The notes under the pieces were generated by a model, which ran no database searches, was not told the origin of the DNA, and saw only the letters and a list, made by a program, of their open reading frames with translations. From assembly GCF_012726205.1 (NCBI RefSeq), contig NZ_JAASAE010000012.1, positions 62,001-126,000 on the forward strand: a stretch of DNA of 64,000 nt, in the 5' to 3' direction. Origin of the DNA: Rhodococcus sp. HNM0569. Lineage in GTDB: Bacteria > Actinomycetota > Actinomycetes > Mycobacteriales > Mycobacteriaceae. Positions 49,868 through 59,403 of this stretch are shown piece by piece. The translations under genes were made by a program, and so were the position numbers. The first letter of the stretch is position 1; every line of letters begins with the position of its first letter.

Positions 49868-51199
49868 TCACGGGTGGGGGAGAGTGACCGGCTCGGTGCA
49901 CGAGGCGGGCACGTCGACCAGGGAACACTCGGCCGGTGGGCGCGTGGGCAGGTAGTCGCTCGCCACGCCGCCGCGCTGCGTGATGTCGGTGTACGTGGCG
50001 ACGGCATCGGTAGCCCTGCGCTGCAACGACGGGTCCCCGAGCGCGTCGACGGTGTAGAGGCCGAAGCGCGGTGCGTAACTGCCCCATTCGTAGTTGTCGG
50101 TGAGGCTCCAGTAGTTGTAGCCGACGACGTCGATGCCGTCCTGCTTCGCGCGCTGCACCCAGTACACCGAATCGGCGAGTGCGTCGCTGCGCGTGTATCC
50201 GTCGGGTCGCGGCTGTCCGTTCTCGGTGGGCATCCCGGTCTCGACGACGTACAGCGGCAGGTGCGGGTAGGTGCGCGAGTAGTGCCGCAGCGCGTAGTAG
50301 ATGCCTTCGCTCTGCAGCGGCGCCGTCCACATCTCGCCCGTGAGCGCACCGATCGCGCCCGCGGGATTCGCGGCCGTCGCACCGTAGTAGTAGTCGAGGC
50401 CGAGGAAGTCGAGCCGGTCGGCGACGCGGTTCAGGAACAGGCTGTCGAGCGCGGGCTCGGCCGCGGGGATGTATGCGACATTGCTCGTGACCTGCGCGTC
50501 CGGCTGTACACGGTGGATGTGCTCGTAGATGTCGCGATGCACCGCGACGAGACGGTCGATCATCGCGGGCGCGTCGCCCGGCGGCAGCGCGCCGTGCCGG
50601 ATCTCGTTCGCGATGTACGCGGTGGGCTCGTTGACCGTGACCCACACCGGGTCGAGGTGGGCGTAGCGGTCGACGACGCGGCGCGCGTATGCCAGCCAGT
50701 CGGCGACCATCGCCGGATTCGTCCAGCCGCCCCGGTCGGCAGCCCAGCCCGGGTACACCCAGTGGTCGAGCGTGATCATCGGCCGCATCCCCGCGGCCCG
50801 GATCGATCCGAGCATGTCGTCGTAGTACGCGAGTTCCTGCTCGTCCCACTCGCCCGGAGTCGGTTGCACTCGGGCCCATTCGATTCCGACGCGATACGTG
50901 TTCACGCCCAGATCGGCGGCGAGGGCGATGTCGTCGCGATAGCGGTGCCGGAAGTCCACCGCGTTCCGGTAGGGGTCGTCGACGGCGCCCGACGACGCGT
51001 ACCGCGACCAGTTGCTGTCGGGTGCGTCGCCCTCGGTCTGAAATCCCGACGCCGACACGCCCCATGCGAAATCGGCGCCGAGCGGGGGTACCTGGCCGGG
51101 TGCCGCATGCGCTGCCGGTGCGAGTACGAAAATGGTTGCGAGCGTGGACGCTACGGTGCACGCGTGCAGGACGATCGTGCGAAAGGACTGTCGGGCCAC
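49868..51199 (-). CDS. Secreted glycoside hydrolase family 1-like beta-glycosidase
   Basis: A 443-residue secreted enzyme. The signal peptide runs to about residue 33 (FVLAPAAHAAP). The mature part begins FAWGVSASGFQTEG, the GH1 entry motif. VTVNEPTAY carries the acid/base Glu near residue 187 and VVETGMP the nucleophile Glu near residue 323. The enzyme is retaining and could act on beta-glucosides or related glycans. GTG at 51199 follows gaggggga. Export of a GH1 protein in this group is not common. The C-terminus has a Cys pair likely to form a disulfide. Confidence 0.87.
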   Translation of the reverse strand: MARQSFRTIVLHACTVASTLATIFVLAPAAHAAPGQVPPLGADFAWGVSASGFQTEGDAPDSNWSRYASSGAVDDPYRNAVDFRHRYRDDIALAADLGVNTYRVGIEWARVQPTPGEWDEQELAYYDDMLGSIRAAGMRPMITLDHWVYPGWAADRGGWTNPAMVADWLAYARRVVDRYAHLDPVWVTVNEPTAYIANEIRHGALPPGDAPAMIDRLVAVHRDIYEHIHRVQPDAQVTSNVAYIPAAEPALDSLFLNRVADRLDFLGLDYYYGATAANPAGAIGALTGEMWTAPLQSEGIYYALRHYSRTYPHLPLYVVETGMPTENGQPRPDGYTRSDALADSVYWVQRAKQDGIDVVGYNYWSLTDNYEWGSYAPRFGLYTVDALGDPSLQRRATDAVATYTDITQRGGVASDYLPTRPPAECSLVDVPASCTEPVTLPHP

Positions 51200-51264
51200 C
51201 GCATCCCCCTCGGGGTAGGAGGGAATTTCGCACGTGACGCTACACCCTCGATAGGGTCGGCGGT

Positions 51265-51498
51265 GTGAACATCTCTGCGGCAGAAGGTCAGCAAGTCGGC
51301 GCGTGGGTCATGCTCGTGGCACTCGCGCTGGTGGGCATCGCACTCGTGGTGCTGTTCGTCGCGGCGCTCGTGTCGGTGGTGCGCTCGGACAACTACCGCG
51401 CCGGCGGCAAGGCAGTGTGGATCCTGCTGGTCCTCGCCTTCCCGTTCCTCGGCCCCGTCGTGTGGTTCGTGTGGGGCAAGGACTCGACCTTCCAGTGA
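51265..51498 (+). CDS. PLDc_N-domain small membrane protein
   Basis: A 77-residue protein with two transmembrane segments (residues 12-38 and 50-70). The end GGKAVWILLVLAFPFLGPV followed by WFVWGK is the mark of the PLDc N-terminal domain, which occurs alone in many small actinobacterial proteins. GTG is the start. The function is unknown. It ends 14 bp before the convergent PucR-type gene. Confidence 0.85.
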   Translation: MNISAAEGQQVGAWVMLVALALVGIALVVLFVAALVSVVRSDNYRAGGKAVWILLVLAFPFLGPVVWFVWGKDSTFQ

Positions 51499-51512
51499 TC
51501 CCGACGTCCTGA

Positions 51513-52847
51513 TCAGGGGCCCGGTCGATCGGTTGCGGCGTCGCGATCCTGCAGACTTCGGGCGAGGAGCGCGGCTTGCAGCGGCCGCAGCCCCGACGCG
51601 CGTGTCGGATCGAAGCCGGTCAGTTCGGCGATTCGTTTGAGCCGGTAGTCGACGGTGTTGGTGTGCACGTGCAGCCGACGGGCGGTGCGCTGCCGGTTGA
51701 GGTCGTTCTCGACGTGCACCTCGAGGGTCTTGACCAGATCCGGCGACTTCTCGAGCGGCTGCAGCAGCGCGATCAGTTCGCTGCGCCCGTCGCCGGGACG
51801 CATCATCTGGTACTCGTACACCAGATCCGACATCCGGTACACGCCGGGCTCGCGGCCGAGATGGCTGGCGAGATCGAGCAATTCGTGCACCCGCTCGGAC
51901 GCCGCGGGGATGTCCTCGCGGTCGGCCTGCGCCGCGGCAGCCGTCACCTCCACCTCGCCCGCGACACTCAGCGCCGCGACCAGCCGGTCGATCCACCCGG
52001 CGTCGGGGCTGCCGGGGATCAGGATCGTGCCGCCGTCGGTGCTCAGCAGCGAGAGCGCGGTGCGCCCGCACAGCTTCGCGAGCTCGGCCTGCACCCTCCG
52101 CAGCTTGCGCCGCGCGGCCACTTGGGTGTGCACGCTCGACCGTAGCTCGTCCGCGTGCGGCGGCAGGTGGACCGCGAGCACCGCGTACGCGCCCGCGACC
52201 TCGATGCCGCAATGCCTCGCCATCGCCGAACTGCTCTGCCCACTGAGCAGGGCCGTCACGAGCGTGTGCACCGCCGTGTGATGCTCGCTCGCCACGACAC
52301 GCAACTCCGCGAGATAGGCCGTTGTCGCGGCCTGCGTGGTGAGCGAGAGCATCGACACGATCATGTCGCCGCCATCGGCCACCGCGCGCACGTCGTCCGA
52401 GCCCGCGTACTCCGCGACCTGCCGCCAGCCGAGGCGGAACCCCTCGTGCAGCACCTCGAGCACCGTTTCGAGGGGGATGCCCTCGCGAGCCCACTGCCCG
52501 CACGCCGTGCGGAAGTCGTCGAGATCGTCGTCTTCCGGCAGCCGGCCCTTGTCCAGCATCGCGGCCGCAAGCTTGATGCAGCCGAGGGTGACGTTGGTGA
52601 CGTCGCCCTGTAGTTCCTCACGCGGCAGCAGACCGCACGGGATGACGTTCTCGGTGAAGTGGCCGACGAAATCCGCGGCCAGCGTGTGCAGGTTGCGCAG
52701 CGCCGACGACGCGGGTGCGCCGGCCAGCATCAACGTCGAACTGTCGGTGTCGTCGGTGGCCGCCTCGTTCGGGGTGCGGCCGGTGTTCGGAACTGCCCGG
52801 TTGCGCGCCGGTCGTGGCGTGATCGCGCGCTCGTCGCGGATTGACAT
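51513..52847 (-). CDS. PucR/CdaR-type transcriptional regulator
   Basis: A 444-residue regulator. The N-terminal half is helical and of unknown ligand (DFVGHFTENVIPCGLLPREE, then AREGIPLETVLEVLHEGFRLG). The C-terminal PucR-type HTH (from about residue 375, VHVENDLNRQRTARRLHVHT, then NTVDYRLKRIAELTG) is diagnostic. ATG at 52847 has a cgggag site; a frame to 52952 adds 35 residues without support. It may control the lipase gene 126 bp upstream in sequence or act elsewhere. Confidence 0.88.
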   Translation of the reverse strand: MSIRDERAITPRPARNRAVPNTGRTPNEAATDDTDSSTLMLAGAPASSALRNLHTLAADFVGHFTENVIPCGLLPREELQGDVTNVTLGCIKLAAAMLDKGRLPEDDDLDDFRTACGQWAREGIPLETVLEVLHEGFRLGWRQVAEYAGSDDVRAVADGGDMIVSMLSLTTQAATTAYLAELRVVASEHHTAVHTLVTALLSGQSSSAMARHCGIEVAGAYAVLAVHLPPHADELRSSVHTQVAARRKLRRVQAELAKLCGRTALSLLSTDGGTILIPGSPDAGWIDRLVAALSVAGEVEVTAAAAQADREDIPAASERVHELLDLASHLGREPGVYRMSDLVYEYQMMRPGDGRSELIALLQPLEKSPDLVKTLEVHVENDLNRQRTARRLHVHTNTVDYRLKRIAELTGFDPTRASGLRPLQAALLARSLQDRDAATDRPGP

Positions 52848-52973
52848 GCGTACTCCCGCTGATGGTGATTCGACAGATCCGTCCCGCCGCCCCGCCGGCG
52901 TTTCGGAGAACTGTAGTGACCTTCTCGTGATATAGGGCCGCTTTGGCGTCATCGGCCGGATGCGAGCACCGGT

Positions 52974-54104
52974 CTAGCTGCCGGTGCTCGACCCCGCCTG
53001 GGCCGATTCTGTGGCCGGGCCCGCTGCCGCGCCGCCCTCGGAGTTGCCGAACACCGGCGAGTTGCCCGTGCACACGACCTGGTCGGCGGCGAATCCCTCG
53101 GGATCGAGCCCGTGCTTGATCCAGTCGATCGCCCGCGGCGAGTACGTCATGCTCAGGTGATCGGACAGGTCGGCGGCGCACCCGTCCTGCAGCGTGACGT
53201 TGCGGACCGTCGCGTCCGGGCCCGCCTCGAGGAAAGTCCACTCGTAGGGGTTCGTCACCTCGTCGTAGCGCGTGCCGATGACGGTGTAGTTCACGCCGGG
53301 CTGGGTGTCGCCGCCCTCGTTGAGAGCGTTGAGGAAAGGCGAGTCGTACACCTGCTGGATGCCCGACTCGCCGACGACGTAGTCCAGCGCGGGGTCGAGG
53401 TTCAGCCCGAGGTCACGGATCTGCCGGTCCAGCGTGCCGATGCCCAGCAGCGACGTCCCGTGGTTGGTCGCGCCGAGCGTGACGACGTTCTTCACCTTGT
53501 TCTTCGACGGGTCGGACGCGTCGGTGCCGCCCTCGAACTTCAGATACTGACGTGCGGCGATGCCGCCCTGGGAGTGGCCGACGAGATCGACCTGCTCGGC
53601 GCCGGTCCGGTCGAGGACGGCGTCGACGTAGGTCGCGAGCTCCTTCGCCGACAGCTCGATCGCCTTGGTGCCATTGGTGTTCGGCAGCACCTCGCCTGCG
53701 CCGCCCTTGTTCACGAGGTCCGACTTGCCGTAGTTGAGCGCGAACACGCAGTAGCCCTCGGCCTTCAGAGCGGGTGCGACGCCCGACCAGTTGTCGTACG
53801 CGTTCTCCCAGGTGCCGTGCACGAGGACGACCGGCCGCGGGTGCTCCGCGCTGGGCTTGCAGTCCCAGTCGTTCGCGCCGATCGGCGCCGCGTCCGGAGT
53901 CACGAAACTCTGTGCGAAGGCTGCCGGGAAGTTGGTGTTCGCCGGACCGGTGCCCACGGTGCTGTTCTCGGGCGCGGGCACGGCCGGGTACGCGGCGGCC
54001 GGTGAAGCGAGGCCGAGGGCTCCGACGGTGGCCGCGGCCGTGAGGAGACCGACGGTGACGAGGCCGCGTCGCCCTGTCGATGCTGTGCTTGTGATCCAGG
54101 TCAT
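52974..54104 (-). CDS. Secreted triacylglycerol lipase-like hydrolase
   Basis: A 376-residue exported lipase. The signal peptide runs to about residue 35 (TVGALGLASPAAAYP). The oxyanion segment VVLVHGTWENAYDNWSG and the nucleophile elbow VGHSQGGIAARQYL mark the lipase class 2 (LipA/EstA-type) family. LSDHLSM supplies the probable His. A Cys pair (CKP near the start and CTG at the end) may form disulfides. A Ser/Gly/Ala tail ends the protein. The start at 54104 gives a normal signal peptide. The promoter region has two GGTTAC half-sites 15 bp apart. Confidence 0.9.
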   Translation of the reverse strand: MTWITSTASTGRRGLVTVGLLTAAATVGALGLASPAAAYPAVPAPENSTVGTGPANTNFPAAFAQSFVTPDAAPIGANDWDCKPSAEHPRPVVLVHGTWENAYDNWSGVAPALKAEGYCVFALNYGKSDLVNKGGAGEVLPNTNGTKAIELSAKELATYVDAVLDRTGAEQVDLVGHSQGGIAARQYLKFEGGTDASDPSKNKVKNVVTLGATNHGTSLLGIGTLDRQIRDLGLNLDPALDYVVGESGIQQVYDSPFLNALNEGGDTQPGVNYTVIGTRYDEVTNPYEWTFLEAGPDATVRNVTLQDGCAADLSDHLSMTYSPRAIDWIKHGLDPEGFAADQVVCTGNSPVFGNSEGGAAAGPATESAQAGSSTGS

Positions 54105-54361
54105 AACGAAGCACTGTAACCTACTTGACAGTAACCTCGGCGCTCGCTCGCACTCGGGGGCTTGACCAGGACGTACGTTCAGTACAGTCGGCAAACCGAA
54201 GCTGGGCGACCGTCGCGTGCTCGATCTACCACCGCTTTCGACGCCGCCCTCCGGTGACGCCCGGTCGGCACCTGGTTGAACACCGAAACATCCAGCGTCC
54301 GGCGTGTTGTCGCGCGTCACAGCGTGCGGCCGGTCAACGTCGCGAGAACTCACAGACCCCC

Positions 54362-54401
54362 GTGCGCGAAACAGGCGTGCCTGGACTCGTCAAGTGCTCA
54401 C
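54362..54401. repeat. 40-bp gene-end repeat, copy 3
   Basis: In reverse orientation this copy runs GTGAGC...GCGCAC and matches copy 2 at 38 of 40 bases. It carries the Val-Ser-Thr-TGA end of the ClpB-like gene. It lies in a tandem (not convergent) gap, between the ClpB-like gene and the lipase. Inside it CAGGC-AC-GCCTG could form a small hairpin. Confidence 0.85.
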
Positions 54402-56834
54402 AGCAGGGACGGCCGCGATCGTGAGGTTCGTACCGTCGGAATCGACCCGCACCGTGTCGCCGGCCGTCACCGTGCCCTTCAGCAGCAGGTCGGACAGTCG
54501 GTTGTCGAGCTGTTTCTGCACGACGCGGCGCAGTGGCCGCGCACCGAACTGCGGCTCGTAGCCCTGCTCGGCGAGCCAGTCCTCCGCGGCGTCGGAGACG
54601 TCGAGCGTGACGTCCTGTGCCCGCAGCAGCCTGCGCGTGCCGTCCAGGATGAGCTCGACGATCTCCCGCAGCTGTGCACGGTCGAGGCGATGGAACACCA
54701 CCGTCTCGTCGATACGGTTGAGGAACTCGGGCCGGAAGTGCGCACGCAGCCGCTCCATCAGCTGCGGCACCACCTTCTCGACGTCGCCCTCGGGGGCGTC
54801 GAGAATCAGGTCCGAGCCGATATTGCTCGTGAGGATCACGATCGTGTTCTTGAAGTCGACCGTGCGGCCCTGCGCGTCCGTGACGCGGCCGTCGTCGAGG
54901 AGTTGCAGCAGGACGTTGAACACGTCGGCGTGCGCCTTCTCGATCTCGTCGAACAGCACCACCGAATACGGTTGCCGCCGAACCTTGTCCGTGAGCTGAC
55001 CGGCCTCCTCGTAGCCCACGTACCCGGGCGGCGCGCCCACGAGCCGAGAGACCGTGTGCTTCTCCTGGAACTCGCTCATGTCGAACCGGATCAGCCGGTC
55101 TTCGTCGCCGAAGACCGCGTCGGCGAGGGCTTTCGCGAGTTCGGTCTTGCCGACACCGGTCGGACCGAGGAACAGGAACGACCCCGTCGGCCTGCGCGGA
55201 TCGGCCAGGCCCGCGCGAGCCCGGCGCACGGCCTCCGCGACCGCCGTCACCGCCTGCTCCTGGCCGATGACCCGGGCGTGCAGCACGTCCTCGAGCGCGA
55301 GCAGCTTCTCGCGTTCCTCGGTGGTGAGGTCGGCGACCGGGATACCCGTCTGCCGCGACACCACCTCGGCGATGTCGACGACGTCGACCTCGGGAACCTC
55401 GTTGGTCGCGGCCCCACCCAGCGCCTCGCGTTTCTCGGTGAGCTCGGCCTTGAGCGCGTTGGCACGCTCGTAGTCCTCCGCCGCGACCGCCGATTCCTTC
55501 TCGCGTTCGAGTCGCGAGATCTCCTCTTCCGCTTCCCGCGTGTCCGCGTCGGGGGTCTTGGTGCGCAGCCGCACCCGTGCGCCCGCCTGGTCGACGAGGT
55601 CGATCGCCTTGTCCGGCATGAACCTGTCGGTGATGTAGCGGTCGGACAGCTCGGCCGCCGCCACGAGCGATTCGTCGCTGTAGTGCACCTGGTGGTGCTC
55701 CTCGTACGCATCGGCGAGACCGCGCAGGATCTCGATCGTGTCGTCGACGGACGGCTCGGTGATCATGACCGGCTGGAAACGGCGTTCGAGCGCCGCGTCC
55801 TTCTCGATGTAGCGGCGGTACTCGTCGATCGTGGTCGCGCCGATCGCGTGCAGTTCGCCGCGCGCGAGGGCGGGTTTGAGCAGATTGCCCGCGTCCATCG
55901 AGCCCTCGCCGCCCGCACCCGCGCCGACGATCGTGTGCAACTCGTCGATGAACAGCACGAGCTCGTCCGAGTGCTCGCGCACCTCGTCGAGGACCTTCGT
56001 GAGCCGCTCCTCGAACTCGCCGCGATACTTGCTGCCCGCGACCATCGACCCGACGTCGAGCGCGACGACGCGCCGGTCGGCGAGGGTCGACGGCACGTCG
56101 CCGTTGACGATGCGTTGTGCGAGACCCTCGACGATCGCGGTCTTGCCGACGCCCGGATCGCCGATCAGCACGGGATTGTTCTTGCGCCGCCGCGACAGGA
56201 TCTCGACGGTCTGCGAGATCTCGTCGGCGCGTCCGACGACGGGATCGACATTGCCCGCACGGGCCTCGGCGGTGAGATCGCGCCCGTACTCGTCGAGGGT
56301 GGGTGTCGAACTCTCGTTCTTGCCGCCGCGCGCAGCCGCCTCGATCTTCGCCCCCGACAGCACCTTCGATGCCGGGTTCTCGGGATTGGACGCGATGCCG
56401 AGCAGGATGTGCTCCGGCCCGATGTACCCGACGCCCGCCTGGCCTGCCTGTTGCTGCGCGGTGCGCAGTGCGAGTTTCGTTGCGGGGCTGAGCGTGATCG
56501 CCCCGCCTGCCTCGCCTTCGTCCGCGGCCGTGTCGCCCGCCACCGCGGCCTGCATCTGCTCCGCCACCTTGTCGGGATCGAGGCCGAGGCCCTCGATCAC
56601 TCCACGCGTCGGATCGCTCAGCGTCGCCGCGTACAACAGGTGTTCGGGTGTGATACTCGAATTGCCCCAGTCCTGTGCGGCTTTGCGTGCCCACGACACG
56701 AGCGCCTTCGCGTCGTCGTTGAGCAGCCGACCGAGATCGACCCGCTGCACCTGTGGTTGCGCGCGGGCGCCGCTGCCGAAGAAGCGGCTGAAGATGTCGT
56801 CGAACGGATCTCGGGAAACCCAGCCTTCGGTCAT
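54390..56834 (-). CDS. ClpB/ClpC-like AAA+ ATPase (Hsp100)
   Basis: An 814-residue Hsp100 protein with double Clp N-domain (residues 30-170), first AAA+ module ([13 protein letters not shown] near residue 225), a short middle region with a UVR-like coiled coil (about residues 420-455), second AAA+ module ([14 protein letters not shown] near residue 560) and C-terminal D2-small domain. The middle region is ClpC-sized, but after the TSNIGSDLI segment there is no I/L-G-F/L loop for ClpP docking, as in ClpB. It may therefore be a disaggregase with a reduced regulator domain. ATG at 56834; the WrbA-like gene is 62 bp upstream. The main clpB/clpC genes are probably elsewhere. Confidence 0.9.
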   Translation of the reverse strand: MTEGWVSRDPFDDIFSRFFGSGARAQPQVQRVDLGRLLNDDAKALVSWARKAAQDWGNSSITPEHLLYAATLSDPTRGVIEGLGLDPDKVAEQMQAAVAGDTAADEGEAGGAITLSPATKLALRTAQQQAGQAGVGYIGPEHILLGIASNPENPASKVLSGAKIEAAARGGKNESSTPTLDEYGRDLTAEARAGNVDPVVGRADEISQTVEILSRRRKNNPVLIGDPGVGKTAIVEGLAQRIVNGDVPSTLADRRVVALDVGSMVAGSKYRGEFEERLTKVLDEVREHSDELVLFIDELHTIVGAGAGGEGSMDAGNLLKPALARGELHAIGATTIDEYRRYIEKDAALERRFQPVMITEPSVDDTIEILRGLADAYEEHHQVHYSDESLVAAAELSDRYITDRFMPDKAIDLVDQAGARVRLRTKTPDADTREAEEEISRLEREKESAVAAEDYERANALKAELTEKREALGGAATNEVPEVDVVDIAEVVSRQTGIPVADLTTEEREKLLALEDVLHARVIGQEQAVTAVAEAVRRARAGLADPRRPTGSFLFLGPTGVGKTELAKALADAVFGDEDRLIRFDMSEFQEKHTVSRLVGAPPGYVGYEEAGQLTDKVRRQPYSVVLFDEIEKAHADVFNVLLQLLDDGRVTDAQGRTVDFKNTIVILTSNIGSDLILDAPEGDVEKVVPQLMERLRAHFRPEFLNRIDETVVFHRLDRAQLREIVELILDGTRRLLRAQDVTLDVSDAAEDWLAEQGYEPQFGARPLRRVVQKQLDNRLSDLLLKGTVTAGDTVRVDSDGTNLTIAAVPAVST

Positions 56835-56896
56835 CGCTCACCTCGGTGGATAGGTGGATCGGAGTGTCGGTGGAATCAGCCTGTGCGGGAGTGCGT

Positions 56897-57496
56897 TCAG
56901 CGCGTGAGCTTGTCGGCGACCGACACGATGCGCTGAGCGAGATGGTCGAGGGCGACCAGCGTGGCTTCCTCCAGCTCGTTCTGGTTGTCCGGACCGGTGA
57001 CATGGCCGACGCCGTACGGGTTTCCGTCGGCGAACTTGAGCGGCGCCGTATAGCCCGGCGGGACGATGATGCCGCCCCAGTGCATGAGCGTCGTGTAGAT
57101 CGCGTTCAGCGTCGTCTCCTGACCTCCGTGCAGGGTCTGGCTCGACGTGTACGCGGCGTACACCTTGTCCATGAGTTTGCCCTGCGCCCACAGCCCGCCG
57201 AGTGAGTCGACGAAGGTCTGGAACGGTGCGGCGGTGGCGCCGAAACGCGTGGGGCTGCCGAAGACGACGGCGTCGGCCCACACGAGATCGTCACCCGTTG
57301 CGGCGGGCTTGTCCTTCGTCGCCTCGTAGTTCGCCGTCCACGCAGGGTTCTCGGCGAATGTCGCGGGATCGCGCGTCTCTTCGACGTGCCGGAGCCGGAC
57401 CTCCGCGCCGGCGTTCTCGCCGGCCATGGCGAGACGTTCGGCCATCTTCGTGCCGTGTCCCGTCGCCGAGTAGTAGACGATCGCAAGCTTGCTCAT
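56897..57496 (-). CDS. wrbA: NAD(P)H:quinone oxidoreductase, WrbA type
   Basis: A 199-residue flavodoxin-fold enzyme that reduces quinones by two electrons and so limits redox cycling. The FMN phosphate loop is YYSATGHGTKMAERL, followed by DAVVFGSPTRFGATAAPFQT and SSQTLHGGQETTL. Normal length. The aaggagt site supports ATG at 57496. It lies upstream of the ClpB-like gene on the same strand, which suggests a shared stress response. Confidence 0.9.
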   Translation of the reverse strand: MSKLAIVYYSATGHGTKMAERLAMAGENAGAEVRLRHVEETRDPATFAENPAWTANYEATKDKPAATGDDLVWADAVVFGSPTRFGATAAPFQTFVDSLGGLWAQGKLMDKVYAAYTSSQTLHGGQETTLNAIYTTLMHWGGIIVPPGYTAPLKFADGNPYGVGHVTGPDNQNELEEATLVALDHLAQRIVSVADKLTR

Positions 57497-57601
57497 CGCA
57501 CTCCTTCCGCACCGGTCGGCTGCCGTGCTGGTACGTACGCTCCACGGTATGCGCCGCCGGGCGGCTGGAAGACCGAATTCGGGGAGAGATCTCGAGCGGC
57601 G

Positions 57602-58564
57602 TCAGCGCGCGGACGACCGGGCGAGTTCGGCCGAGGTGGGAGGTTCGGCGCCCGCGCGCGACACCGTGATCGCCGACGCGGCAGCGGCCCGTTCGAGCAC
57701 GTCGCGCAGTCGACCGGTGTCGATCGCACGCAGGTGCGACCTGCGTGGTGCGCCGAGTAGGTCGAGCGACCAGCATGCGTCGAGCACCGCCGCCATGAAC
57801 GAGTCCCCCGCACCGACCGTGTCTACGACCCGCACCTCGGGTGCGGCGACGTCGACCATGCCCGACGCGGCGAACCCGAGCGCGCCCTCCGCGCCGTGCG
57901 TGACGACGACGAGCGCGGGCCCGGAACGCGACCACTCGTATGCGACGTCGAGCGGGTCGCGTCCGGGAGCGAACCACGCGAGGTCCTCGTCGCTGGCCTT
58001 CACGATGTCGGCGCGCGCGACCGTCGCGGCGATGCGCTCCCTGGTCGCCTCGGTGTCCGGCATGAGCGACGGTCGCACGTTCGGGTCGTAGCTCACGGTC
58101 GCGTGCTCCGCGGCCGCGGCGAGGAGAGTCGACACCGTGGACGCGCCCGGTTCGACGACGGCGGCGAGCGAACCGGTGTGTACGACGCGCACGCCGGCCG
58201 CGGCGACCGTCGGCACGGGTGGGTTCCACGTGAAGTCGAAGGTGTACCGCGCGGCGCCGCGGGCGTCGAGTGCCGCGGTGGCGGTGGACGTCTGCGTGTC
58301 GCACACGCTGCCGGGCACGACGTCGACACCGCTGGACGCGAGGCGGTCGACGATCGTGTCGCCACGCGCGTCGCGGCCGATGTCCGTCGCGAAACGGACC
58401 GCCCGGCCGAGCCGCGCGAGCCCGACCGCGACGTTGAGAGGACTGCCGCCGACGTGCTCGCTCGCGTCGCCGACTGCCTCGACCACGATGTCGACGAGCG
58501 CCTCGCCGACCACGAGGGCACCGGACGTGCGTGGGGTGTCGGGGAGTGCGCTGTCACCGGTCAT
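57602..58564 (-). CDS. PfkB-family sugar kinase, fructokinase-like
   Basis: A 320-residue ribokinase-fold enzyme that phosphorylates a sugar or nucleoside with ATP. HVGGSPLNVAVGLARLG is the PfkB signature 1 region and VVDTVGAGDSFMAAVLDA signature 2 with the catalytic Asp. YDPNVRPSLM is like that of fructokinases. There is no transporter or other sugar gene near, so the substrate is uncertain. It ends 105 bp before the WrbA-like gene. Confidence 0.88.
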   Translation of the reverse strand: MTGDSALPDTPRTSGALVVGEALVDIVVEAVGDASEHVGGSPLNVAVGLARLGRAVRFATDIGRDARGDTIVDRLASSGVDVVPGSVCDTQTSTATAALDARGAARYTFDFTWNPPVPTVAAAGVRVVHTGSLAAVVEPGASTVSTLLAAAAEHATVSYDPNVRPSLMPDTEATRERIAATVARADIVKASDEDLAWFAPGRDPLDVAYEWSRSGPALVVVTHGAEGALGFAASGMVDVAAPEVRVVDTVGAGDSFMAAVLDACWSLDLLGAPRRSHLRAIDTGRLRDVLERAAAASAITVSRAGAEPPTSAELARSSAR

Positions 58565-58620
58565 GTCTGCACCGTAATGTCCCGCGTCGAGAGCGCGAAT
58601 CCGATTCCGCGGCAGGTGGT

Positions 58621-59403
58621 TCAGCCCTGCTGCCGGTCCTGCGGGCCGTCGGCGGTGTCGGACACGTTGTGCGCGACCGTCTCGACGACGCGTTGCGCGA
58701 CGGCGGCGAGCTTGACGTTCTCCCGTTGCGACTGGTCGACGAGGATGTCGAAGGCGGCGTCCGCCGACACTCGACGCAATGCCATGACGATGCCCTTCGC
58801 CTGTTCGATGACCGCGCGGGTCTCCATCGCCTTCTTGAGCCCCGCGACCTCGGCATACGCGACCTCCGCGTCGCGTGCGAGGGACACGGTGCTCTCGACG
58901 GACGTCATGTAGACGCGCAGCAACGCGGCGTCGAGGTCGCTGAAACCGTGGTCGTCGAAGCTGTAGAGGTTGAGCGCGCCCACATTGTCGGCGGCGAGGC
59001 GCAGCGGCGCCGACAGGTAGCTGCGCACCGCGGAGTCCCCGACGCGCGCCGTGAACGACGGCCATCGCACCGTGGCCTGTTCGCGCCGCGCCCGCACGAT
59101 CTGTTGCGTGAGCGCGGCCTCGAGGCACGGCCCCTCGCCGGTGACGTACTGATGCCCGTCGACCTCGCACACGTGCCGGTCGGTGAAGGCTGCGGTTTCG
59201 GCGCCGCCGTCGCGCGCGAGGAGGGTGACGCCCGCCATGTCGGCGCCGCCGAACGTGTCGACGACCCGCCCGCACAGCTCGTGCATGAAGCTGTGCACCT
59301 GCATCTGCGTCTTGAGGCGCTCCTGCATGCTTTCGAGCGCGACGGCTACTGCGTCGACGCGCGCAAGCGCGTCGGTAGCGGCCGACGGCACAGGCTCGAA
59401 CAT
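58621..59403 (-). CDS. GAF-ANTAR RNA-binding antiterminator
   Basis: A 260-residue regulator with a GAF sensor (about residues 25-165, with GADMAGVTLLARDGG, GEGPCLEAAL and GALNLYSF) and a C-terminal ANTAR domain (KKAMETRAVIEQAKGIVMAL, from about 185). It should bind paired RNA hairpins when the GAF domain is activated. ATG at 59403 has a gggag site. It is the second ANTAR protein of the window; the other has a PAS sensor. Target RNAs were not found nearby. Confidence 0.9.
   Translation of the reverse strand: MFEPVPSAATDALARVDAVAVALESMQERLKTQMQVHSFMHELCGRVVDTFGGADMAGVTLLARDGGAETAAFTDRHVCEVDGHQYVTGEGPCLEAALTQQIVRARREQATVRWPSFTARVGDSAVRSYLSAPLRLAADNVGALNLYSFDDHGFSDLDAALLRVYMTSVESTVSLARDAEVAYAEVAGLKKAMETRAVIEQAKGIVMALRRVSADAAFDILVDQSQRENVKLAAVAQRVVETVAHNVSDTADGPQDRQQG

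Noticed and set aside
49398-51233. A 611-codon minus-strand frame across the GH1 gene and the pirin end
   Set aside because: Arg/Gly-rich shadow without domain motifs; the GH1 frame has a signal peptide and both catalytic Glu.
54276-56936. Long plus-strand frame of 886 codons opposite the ClpB-like gene
   Set aside because: Antisense shadow typical of high-GC codon bias; the minus-strand frame contains all Hsp100 motifs.
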